Source: Anaerolineales bacterium UBA832
GTDB lineage: Bacteria > Chloroflexota > Anaerolineae > Anaerolineales > UBA11657
NCBI GenBank assembly: GCA_002296125.1
Contig: DBHI01000126.1
Span: 16,360 to 21,903 of the forward strand
Direction: 5' to 3'
Length of the DNA: 5,544 nucleotides
Shown here: positions 1 through 5,158 of the stretch, one piece after another
Position numbering within the stretch: position 1 is the stretch's first letter
How the letters are laid out: each line of letters starts with the position of its first letter
Notes under the pieces: model-generated
What the model was told of the DNA's origin: nothing
The model's input: the letters and a program-made list of their open reading frames with translations, nothing else
Database searches by the model: none
Position numbers and translations under genes: made by a program

Positions 1-2768
1 GATTGTGCGTGTCGATGTTCCATGTTACCAATGTTTGTTCTGAATTGATTGTCAGGATCATCTAGAGACATCATTTTCACTTCAAGGGTATGAATGTTTT
101 CTTCTGCTGGTTTGATTAAGTTTCCTAAGTTAGAAATTTTATCTTGGTATATTTTTTGTTTATTTTGAATGTGTAAAATTCTAGTCTTGATATCTGTAAT
201 CTGATTGTTTGATATCTGAATTCTATCTGTTAGATTTTTTGCTTTTATTTGTTCCTGTTGATATGTATTATCAAGCTCTTCATGTCTTGTTTCAGAATCT
301 TTCAATGCTCGATCAGCTAATGCAAGATTAGTCTGAGAAGTGTTAACAATTTCTGCAAATTCATTGGTTTCATTAGATTGACTAATTTGGTGTAATTCCT
401 GAGTTGTTTGCTCGTATTGTAAGTATTTGTTTTTTAATAATTTCATTCTTTCAGAGCATTCTTTCATTTCGTGAGATGTTTTGTTTATTCTTGTTTGGAG
501 TGTTTCAATTAATTGAGACGTCCAATTGTGTGTGGATTCTGATCTTTCCATTTCTACTATCGCCGCATCTCTATTAGTAGCAATTGTTAATTCATGATCT
601 TCTAGTTCATCAAGAGTATACTGACAATTGTCATACAATTTTCGTGTTTCTTTCAGTTTTGTGGCAGCACTAGTTTTTTTATTTTGTAGATCTTGGCATT
701 TAGAATCTGCTGTAGCAATTTGTTGAGGTAAGTGACGGGTCTCTCTGGCTAATATCAGGCTATGTGATTCATTATGTTTTCCTATTACGATTGCACCGTT
801 GCTATAATATATTTCCCCTTCAAGTGTAATAGCTAATGTGCCTATTGGTAACTTGGCTGCTACATTTTTTGCGGCTTTGCTATTTTCGCAAATTGCTTTG
901 TTGGAGAGGAACAAATCTTTTGCATCATTATATTGTTTGTCGCATTCAACTAAATTATTTGCCCACCCTATGAATCCATCAATTTTAATATCTGAATATT
1001 CTGGAGATTGTTTAATTATATTTAGTGGGATTACGGTGGCTTGACCGCCATGTTTATTGAGTAATTTTTTGGCAATGTGAATTTCTGATTCGTCATTTGT
1101 AACGATAGCTTGTATTTTTGTATTCAATGCAGCTGATATAGCTGTTTCAAAATTTTGTTCGGTCGTGATTAGTTCTGCTAGTGTACCAAGATGGTTTTTG
1201 ATTGAACCATTTGTTTTTGCGTTTTTAAGAATAGAATGTCCGGAAGATGTACTTTCTTGGTTATCAAATTGTTGTGATAAAACTAGTAGTTTGTTATTTA
1301 GTCGTTCATATTCATCAATCGCTTCTGATAGTTCGTCATTTGTCATCTCTAAGGTAGTACGGTTCTTGTGCAAAGTTTTTGACAATTCATTCCTTTCATT
1401 TCTGGCAAACTCCGTTTTTTCTTGGGCTTTCAGATATTCATCATTGTACAATTTGACTTGTTTTTTTAGTTCTGCTAGCTGTTTGATTATGTTTGAATGT
1501 TCAGTTTTGGCATCAGCAATTTCTAATTGGAGTTGTTCGTTAGTATCGTTAAGGGCTTCATATTTTGCTTGCTGTGCAAATATGGTTTCTTGAATTTTTG
1601 TTTTCTCAATTAGTTCAGTAGCAGTTTTTTGTTTAATTATGTTCAGTTCATTTTTGTGTTGTTCAGCTTTAATTTTGGCATTATTAAATTGTTCTAGAGC
1701 TTTATCACGATCTTTTATGAGTTGTTTTTTTGTTACTTGCATCTCATTCAGTTTTAAAGCATGAGTTTCTATTACATTGTGTGTTTCAGTTAATTCATGT
1801 GTAATTATTACAGATTGTTGTTGAATATTACGAGATCTTTCTTCTGATACTGCTATTTCACTAGTTAATGATTGAAACTCAGATTGTAATTGTGATGTTT
1901 CATTAAGCCAGCTTGTAATCTGTTCTCTTTCGGTTACTATTTTTTCTCTTTGTGCTGTTAGTTTTTCAGTTTGTTTTTCTTGTTCAGTCCAAAGATTAGT
2001 TAACTTTTCTTTCTGAACATCTAACTGTTCTTGTGCGGTATTATATGATTTTTGTGCGTGTTGCCAATGATACCCATACCATATTCGCAATAAATGGTTT
2101 AGATCCTTTTTTAATTGTTTGTATTCTTGTGCTTTGCCAGCCTGGCGATCTAAGGTTCTTAGTCTTGGTTTGATCTCTTGTAGAATATCAGAGATTCTTT
2201 CCATGTTGCGTTGGGTTTGGTCTAGTTTTCTTAGAGAATCTTCTCTTTTTTGTCTGTATACACCAATACCTGCAGCTTCCTCAAATAATTTTCTTCGTTC
2301 ATCTGCTTTAATGGATAGGGCAGTATCGACCAATCCCTGTCCAATAACTGTATAGGTGCGTTGTGCAAGTCCTACTGTACCCAAAAGTTCTGCAACGTCT
2401 TTTAGACGTGTTTTTTGTCCGTTGAGTAAATATTCGTTTTGTCCATCTCTATAGGCTCGTCTAGTTAAACTTACTTCTGTAAAGTCGATTGGTAGCCATC
2501 CATCGGAATTGTCAAATACAATTGTTGCTGAAGCCATGCTAGCTTGTGCTCTTTCAGCAGAACCTGAAAAGATCATATCAGCTGTTTTACGTCCCCTTAA
2601 AAGAGAGAACGACTGTTCACCAAGTACCCAGCGTACCCCATCAGCTATATTGCTTTTACCTGATCCATTAGGACCAACAATGCAAGTAACATCGCCAAAT
2701 TCAATGCTAGTATTATTAGCAAAAGTCTTGTAGCCTTGCATTTCTAAACGTGTTAATCGATGTATCAT
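1..2768 (-). CDS. smc: Chromosome segregation ATPase Smc (N-terminal 922 codons; 3' end cut by the left edge)
   Basis: Smc is the ATP-driven, ring-forming core of the bacterial condensin complex with ScpA and ScpB, and it compacts and helps separate chromosomes. The frame is uninterrupted from the ATG at 2768 to the left edge. The N-terminal ABC head has the LEMQGYKTF strand (residues 8-16), Walker A GPNGSGKS (32-39), an R-loop arginine near 58, the Q-loop VIGQG (Gln about 144) and FEEAAG (162-167). A long heptad-like coiled coil follows (about 170-505). Then comes the hinge (about 510-665) with GTLAEL, GGQATVIPL, DGFIGW and ITLEGE, followed by the returning coiled coil to the edge. The C-terminal head with signature motif and Walker B is outside the window; family members are near 1,170-1,200 residues. 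An in-frame TAA at 2772-2774 fixes the ATG as the first possible start, although no good Shine-Dalgarno precedes it. It follows fabD by 69 bp. The identification is very secure. Confidence 0.97.
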   Translation of the reverse strand, partial: MIHRLTRLEMQGYKTFANNTSIEFGDVTCIVGPNGSGKSNIADGVRWVLGEQSFSLLRGRKTADMIFSGSAERAQASMASATIVFDNSDGWLPIDFTEVSLTRRAYRDGQNEYLLNGQKTRLKDVAELLGTVGLAQRTYTVIGQGLVDTALSIKADERRKLFEEAAGIGVYRQKREDSLRKLDQTQRNMERISDILQEIKPRLRTLDRQAGKAQEYKQLKKDLNHLLRIWYGYHWQHAQKSYNTAQEQLDVQKEKLTNLWTEQEKQTEKLTAQREKIVTEREQITSWLNETSQLQSEFQSLTSEIAVSEERSRNIQQQSVIITHELTETHNVIETHALKLNEMQVTKKQLIKDRDKALEQFNNAKIKAEQHKNELNIIKQKTATELIEKTKIQETIFAQQAKYEALNDTNEQLQLEIADAKTEHSNIIKQLAELKKQVKLYNDEYLKAQEKTEFARNERNELSKTLHKNRTTLEMTNDELSEAIDEYERLNNKLLVLSQQFDNQESTSSGHSILKNAKTNGSIKNHLGTLAELITTEQNFETAISAALNTKIQAIVTNDESEIHIAKKLLNKHGGQATVIPLNIIKQSPEYSDIKIDGFIGWANNLVECDKQYNDAKDLFLSNKAICENSKAAKNVAAKLPIGTLAITLEGEIYYSNGAIVIGKHNESHSLILARETRHLPQQIATADSKCQDLQNKKTSAATKLKETRKLYDNCQYTLDELEDHELTIATNRDAAIVEMERSESTHNWTSQLIETLQTRINKTSHEMKECSERMKLLKNKYLQYEQTTQELHQISQSNETNEFAEIVNTSQTNLALADRALKDSETRHEELDNTYQQEQIKAKNLTDRIQISNNQITDIKTRILHIQNKQKIYQDKISNLGNLIKPAEENIHTLEVKMMSLDDPDNQFRTNIGNMEHRHAQ

Positions 2769-2797
2769 ATCTTAATCATGGTATTATATAAGATATG
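2766..2797 (-). promoter_or_regulatory. 9-bp inverted repeat enclosing the smc start codon
   Basis: On the minus strand CATATCTTA (2797-2789) is a perfect inverted match to TAAGATATG (2774-2766), separated by 14 nt. The last three bases of the second arm are the smc ATG. If transcribed from fabD, the RNA could fold and hide the start codon; as DNA it could be a protein-binding site. Only two of nine pairs are G-C, so the stem would be weak, and one such repeat somewhere in a 5.5-kb AT-rich sequence is roughly expected by chance. Its exact placement is the reason to list it. Confidence 0.35.
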
Positions 2798-2813
2798 GGT
2801 ATGATATTGTAAA
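2783..2813 (-). promoter_or_regulatory. Possible sigma70-type promoter for smc
   Basis: A perfect TATAAT (2788-2783) lies 14 nt before the smc ATG, with TTTACA (2813-2808, five of six consensus bases) 19 bp upstream of it. The spacer is longer than the preferred 17 bp. Transcription from it would start only about 7-8 nt before the ATG, giving a nearly leaderless smc mRNA, which would fit the missing Shine-Dalgarno. AT-rich sequence produces such hexamers easily, so this is tentative. Confidence 0.3.
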
Positions 2814-2837
2814 ATTTATGAGTTGAATCTTAGATGT

Positions 2838-3791
2838 TTATAAAACTTGATTAACAAGTTTTAGTATTGCTTCACTATTGTTAACATTCAATGCATTCAT
2901 TTTTTTGTTAATTCTTCGCATTAATCCTGTAAGTACATTGCCAGATCCAACTTCCACAAAATTCGTTACATTATTGGCGATTAGGTAATCTATTGTTTCT
3001 CGCCATCTTACAGGTGAAGTTAATTGTTGAACTAACTCATTACTAATTGTTTCATTTGAGTCAAGAATATTTAATTGAGCATTCCCAACTATTTTTGTTA
3101 TCGGTTGATTAAAATTTATTTTGTTAATTGTGTTGCGATATTGTTCAGATACATCTTTCATTAACGGTGAGTGAGCTGCAATTGACACAGGCAAACGTAT
3201 TGCTTTTCCAGGTGATTGTGTTTTTACTAATTCTATAGCTAATTTCAATGCATCGAGTTCTCCAGAAATTACGAGTTGTCCAGGACAGTTGTCATTAGCA
3301 ATTTGAACATGTTTGCCAGATCCTATAGAGGCTTCTTCACAAATTTTTATTAATTGGGTGTTTTTAACATTTAGTATAGCTGCCATTCCACCTGGAAAAT
3401 TAATTCCAGCTTCCTTCATTAATTTACCACGTTCACGTACCAAACGTAAACCTTGTGCGAAATTCATGGATTCCATTGATGCTAATGCAGTTATTTCTCC
3501 CAGTGAGTGTCCGGCAGCATACTCGGGAATAAAATTAGGTATTAGTGTTTTTAGTACGGCAATTGTAGCCATACTACATGTGTATAGTGCAGGTTGGGTA
3601 TTATATGTATCGTCTAGATCCTTTTTGGGTCCATTCCAGCATAATGTGCTTAATTTGAATTTTAAAATATCATCAGCTTCTTCAAATATTCTTTGGGCTT
3701 CTTTATGCTGTAGAGCAATTTCTTGTCCCATACCAACTTGCTGTGAACCTTGTCCTGGGAATAATAAAGCTATATTAATTGATTTATTCAT
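2838..3791 (-). CDS. fabD: Malonyl-CoA:acyl-carrier-protein transacylase FabD
   Basis: FabD moves the malonyl group from malonyl-CoA to the phosphopantetheine of acyl carrier protein, supplying the elongation unit of type II fatty-acid synthesis in the cytoplasm. Numbered from the ATG at 3791 the protein has 317 residues, close to the E. coli enzyme (about 309). It shows the oxyanion motif PGQGSQ (12-17), the nucleophile elbow GHSLGE with Ser96, the malonyl-binding Arg121 in VRERGK, the catalytic His207 in IAAHSPL, LTSPVRW (about 257-263), and the C-terminal VEVGSGNVLTGL (from about 279). All key residues are present. A TTG at 3797 would add two residues, but it lies inside the U-tract of a hairpin, so the ATG is preferred. 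Neither start has a Shine-Dalgarno. The gene sits 58 bp after rpmF, a linkage seen in many bacteria, though here without plsX or fabH between them. Confidence 0.96.
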   Translation of the reverse strand: MNKSINIALLFPGQGSQQVGMGQEIALQHKEAQRIFEEADDILKFKLSTLCWNGPKKDLDDTYNTQPALYTCSMATIAVLKTLIPNFIPEYAAGHSLGEITALASMESMNFAQGLRLVRERGKLMKEAGINFPGGMAAILNVKNTQLIKICEEASIGSGKHVQIANDNCPGQLVISGELDALKLAIELVKTQSPGKAIRLPVSIAAHSPLMKDVSEQYRNTINKINFNQPITKIVGNAQLNILDSNETISNELVQQLTSPVRWRETIDYLIANNVTNFVEVGSGNVLTGLMRRINKKMNALNVNNSEAILKLVNQVL

Positions 3792-3795
3792 GTTC

Positions 3796-3824
3796 AAACA
3801 AAAAGACCGTACTTATGACGGTCT
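3796..3824 (-). terminator. Rho-independent terminator-like hairpin between rpmF and fabD
   Basis: On the minus strand AGACCGT (3824-3818) pairs perfectly with ACGGTCT (3810-3804) around a 7-nt loop. It is followed by TTTTGTTT (3803-3796), the order expected for intrinsic termination of transcripts coming from rpmF. The stem has four G-C pairs in seven. The U-tract ends 4 nt before the fabD ATG, so this may be a partial terminator that lowers fabD and smc expression relative to L32. On the plus strand no T-tract follows, so it is not bidirectional. Confidence 0.6.
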
Positions 3825-3855
3825 CAACAATTATTAGGACGTCTAAGAATTATTG
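3825..3855 (-). promoter_or_regulatory. Imperfect hairpin overlapping the rpmF stop codon, directly upstream of the terminator hairpin
   Basis: In the rpmF transcript, 13-nt arms at 3855-3843 and 3837-3825 can pair around the 5-nt loop ACGTC. The pairing has one C/T mismatch and one G-U pair. The first arm starts at the last sense codon of rpmF and includes its TAA stop. The structure abuts the next hairpin without a gap, giving two stacked stem-loops after rpmF. It may protect the rpmF 3' end, or open and close with ribosomes terminating on rpmF; the function is inference. Confidence 0.4.
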
Positions 3856-4032
3856 TTCTATTTCTAATACAGATCTACCTCCGTAGTGCCCACAATGTTC
3901 ACATATACAATGCGACAAATGTAATTCACCACAATTTGCGCAAACAGACAATTGTTTAGATTGAATTGAATCGTGAGCTCTCCTACGGTTTCTACGACCT
4001 TTGGAGTGTTTACGTTTTGGTAGTGGAGTCAA
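3850..4032 (-). CDS. rpmF: 50S ribosomal protein L32 (bL32), zinc-ribbon form
   Basis: bL32 is a small protein of the large ribosomal subunit. The 60-residue product has the basic N-terminal segment PLPKRKHSKGRRNRRRAH typical of the family, then LSVCANCGE and CEHCGHYGGR. The two CxxC pairs are those of the zinc-binding form, and an extra Cys lies just before the second pair (HCICEHC). The TTG at 4032 is chosen because a GAGGA Shine-Dalgarno (4044-4040) sits 7 nt upstream and the resulting N-terminus MTPLPKRK matches family length. A TTG at 4050 would add six acidic or polar residues without a Shine-Dalgarno. A consensus promoter lies just upstream and two hairpins follow, so rpmF may be largely its own transcription unit. 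The DUF177 (YceD) gene commonly found directly before rpmF is absent. The identity is certain; the start is likely. Confidence 0.95.
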   Translation of the reverse strand: MTPLPKRKHSKGRRNRRRAHDSIQSKQLSVCANCGELHLSHCICEHCGHYGGRSVLEIEQ

Positions 4033-4039
4033 ATCATTA

Positions 4040-4044
4040 TCCTC
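4040..4044 (-). promoter_or_regulatory. Shine-Dalgarno of rpmF that decides a TTG start
   Basis: GAGGA on the minus strand lies 7 nt before the TTG at 4032. It falls inside the alternative longer reading that would start with TTG at 4050, which itself has only AT-rich sequence upstream. This favours the shorter 60-residue L32. Confidence 0.6.
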
Positions 4045-4072
4045 AATCAATTTATTTAAATAAACTAGATAG

Positions 4073-4102
4073 ATTATAAAGCTAGAATGAACACGCTGTC
4101 AA
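4073..4102 (-). promoter_or_regulatory. Consensus sigma70-type promoter for rpmF
   Basis: The minus strand carries a perfect -35 TTGACA (4102-4097), an 18-bp spacer and a perfect -10 TATAAT (4078-4073). The expected start of transcription is near 4066, giving an rpmF leader of about 34 nt. The -35 box overlaps the TGA stop codon of the upstream SepIVA-like gene (4101-4099). All twelve box positions match consensus with near-optimal spacing, and placement is right for a highly expressed ribosomal protein gene. It probably also feeds fabD by read-through of the hairpins downstream. Confidence 0.75.
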
Positions 4103-4593
4103 GCTGATTTGTTTGAGTTGGAGGGATTTTGATCGTCTTCGGAAGTGTCTTCGTGTTTTTGTAATATTTGAATTCCATTCCTTACTTGTTTGACTACGCT
4201 AAGTAGATGTCTTTCCATCAGTGTAAATTTGTTGATAACATATTTGTCTGCATCAGCATAAATTTTTGCAGCTTGTTTGTGCGAGTCTTCTATAATTTGT
4301 TTGGCACGTAGGTGTGCATCCTTAGTTATCTGATCTTTCTCTAAAATCATTTCACTTTCTGCCTTTGCTAATTGTTTGATTCTCTCAGCTTCTTCTTGAG
4401 CTTGGGCAATTTGGCGTTCCTTTTCTGTAGTGACTTTTTGTGCTTGTTTTACTACGTCAGGTACTGAGACTCGCATTTGATCGATAATATCAATTAATTT
4501 GTCTTCATCTAACATTATTTTATTAGAGAGTGGTAGTGCTCTAGACTCTCTTACTATATTTTCAAGTCTGTCAACAAGATGTAATATATCCAT
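4099..4593 (-). CDS. DivIVA/SepIVA-like coiled-coil protein (probable envelope or division scaffold)
   Basis: The 164-residue product begins MDILHLVDRLENIV, continues ALPLSNKIMLDEDKLIDIIDQMRVSVP (about 19-45), and then has a long Ala/Glu/Gln/Lys-rich coiled coil (about 46-135) containing AQEEAERI. A short conserved-looking VRNGIQIL segment and an acidic, Asn/Ser-rich, probably disordered tail (about 147-164) complete it. There is no signal peptide or membrane segment. This architecture matches proteins often annotated as DivIVA-domain or ATP-synthase-b-like in Chloroflexota and Actinomycetota, including mycobacterial SepIVA, a septation factor. Residues DEDxxxDxIDQMR are the family-like core. 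The ATG at 4593 is preferred because GGAG (4606-4603) lies 9 nt upstream; a GTG at 4608 would add five residues and overlap that site. Its position between coaD and rpmF fits the family. The precise function in this organism is unknown. Confidence 0.8.
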   Translation of the reverse strand: MDILHLVDRLENIVRESRALPLSNKIMLDEDKLIDIIDQMRVSVPDVVKQAQKVTTEKERQIAQAQEEAERIKQLAKAESEMILEKDQITKDAHLRAKQIIEDSHKQAAKIYADADKYVINKFTLMERHLLSVVKQVRNGIQILQKHEDTSEDDQNPSNSNKSA

Positions 4594-4602
4594 ATGTTTT
4601 TG

Positions 4603-4606
4603 CTCC
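4603..4606 (-). promoter_or_regulatory. Shine-Dalgarno deciding the start of the SepIVA-like gene
   Basis: GGAG on the minus strand is 9 nt before the ATG at 4593. It overlaps the alternative GTG codon at 4608-4606 by one base and lies within that longer reading, which supports the downstream ATG and the N-terminus MDILHLVDRL. Confidence 0.6.
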
Positions 4607-4642
4607 ACAATGCTCTACAACAAGTGCAGATTATGTATTACT

Positions 4643-4655
4643 GTGTATTGTACAC
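4643..4655. repeat. Short perfect inverted repeat in the coaD to SepIVA-like gap
   Basis: GTGTA and TACAC flank a 3-nt centre, in the middle of the 80-bp gap after coaD and about 50 bp before the SepIVA-like start. It could be an operator half-site pair, but five-base arms are common by chance. No T-tract follows on either strand, so it is not a terminator. Confidence 0.2.
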
Positions 4656-4673
4656 TCCTTCTACGTTTTTATA

Positions 4674-5156
4674 CTAGTCAGTAAATTGTTTTTTCAGGGC
4701 ATCTTGAACGAAATTTGGAACCATAGAGGAAACATCTCCTCCTAGCATTGCAATCTCTCTCACAGTAGTGGAACTCAGAAATGTATGTTTTTCACTAGTG
4801 ATTAACGATACTGTATCTATATTGGGATTCATGCGTCTATTGGCAAGGGCCATTCTAAATTCATGTTCAAAATCAGAAAAAACTCTGAGTCCACGAATGA
4901 TGAAATTGGCATCTACAGATTTACAAAAGTCAATTGTCAATCCTTGGTATTTTGTCACTGTAACATTTTCATCTTTTTCAAATGTTTTTTGTACCATTTG
5001 CAGTCTTTCTTCCTCAGAAAAAAGTATGTTTTTTTGTGGACGATCATATACTGCTACTATTACTTGATCAAATAATATAGAACCACGACGAACAATATCA
5101 ATATGACCATAATGAATTGGATCAAATGTTCCTGGAAATACAGCTATTAGTGACAT
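4674..5156 (-). CDS. coaD: Phosphopantetheine adenylyltransferase CoaD
   Basis: CoaD joins ATP and 4'-phosphopantetheine to give dephospho-CoA and pyrophosphate, the next-to-last step of coenzyme A synthesis, in the cytoplasm. The 160-residue product has the family length. It contains the nucleotidyltransferase motif FPGTFDPIHYGH (7-18, with His18 of the HxGH signature), Lys42 in PQKN, FSEEERL (46-52), and GLTIDF (72-77). The IIRGLRVFSDFEHEF segment carries Arg88 and Arg91, and FLSSTTVREIA (126-136) matches the C-terminal ATP-binding ISSTxVR signature. Every expected active-site position is filled. The ATG at 5156 has a strong AAGGAGA Shine-Dalgarno with 6 nt between GGAG and ATG. It starts 2 bp after the recG stop, so translation of the two is probably coupled in one operon. 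No clear terminator follows. Confidence 0.97.
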   Translation of the reverse strand: MSLIAVFPGTFDPIHYGHIDIVRRGSILFDQVIVAVYDRPQKNILFSEEERLQMVQKTFEKDENVTVTKYQGLTIDFCKSVDANFIIRGLRVFSDFEHEFRMALANRRMNPNIDTVSLITSEKHTFLSSTTVREIAMLGGDVSSMVPNFVQDALKKQFTD

Positions 5157-5158
5157 TA

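Noticed and set aside
1165..1593. A 142-codon plus-strand open frame, rich in Ser, Phe and Cys
   Set aside because: It lies wholly inside the uninterrupted smc coiled-coil frame on the other strand; its composition is what antisense reading of Glu/Lys/Asn codons gives, and it resembles no family.
838..2733. Further plus-strand open frames (838-1044, 2119-2355, 2509-2733)
   Set aside because: All are antisense to the smc hinge or head; none has a ribosome binding site or family-like motif that I recognise.
1..2768. Possible frameshift or pseudogene in smc, since no complete frame closes in the window
   Set aside because: Reading every codon from 2768 to 3 shows no stop; the gene simply continues past the left edge.
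3792..3797. TTG start for FabD two codons upstream of the ATG
   Set aside because: No Shine-Dalgarno, a weaker start codon, and it lies inside the terminator-like U-tract; the ATG at 3791 gives a normal FabD N-terminus.
3313..3837. A 174-codon plus-strand open frame opposite fabD
   Set aside because: It is antisense to conserved FabD motifs, which explain the sequence fully, and it runs through the rpmF-fabD hairpins.
4650..4710. A possible promoter (CTGAAA, 18 bp, TATAAA) at the end of coaD
   Set aside because: The -35 match is only four of six and the -10 is AT-rich background; not convincing enough to annotate.
4499..5075. Plus-strand open frames opposite coaD and the start of the SepIVA-like gene
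   Set aside because: The frames at 4768-5067 and 4863-5075 overlap each other and lie antisense to CoaD active-site motifs; the frame at 4499-4684 is short and crosses the gap between genes.
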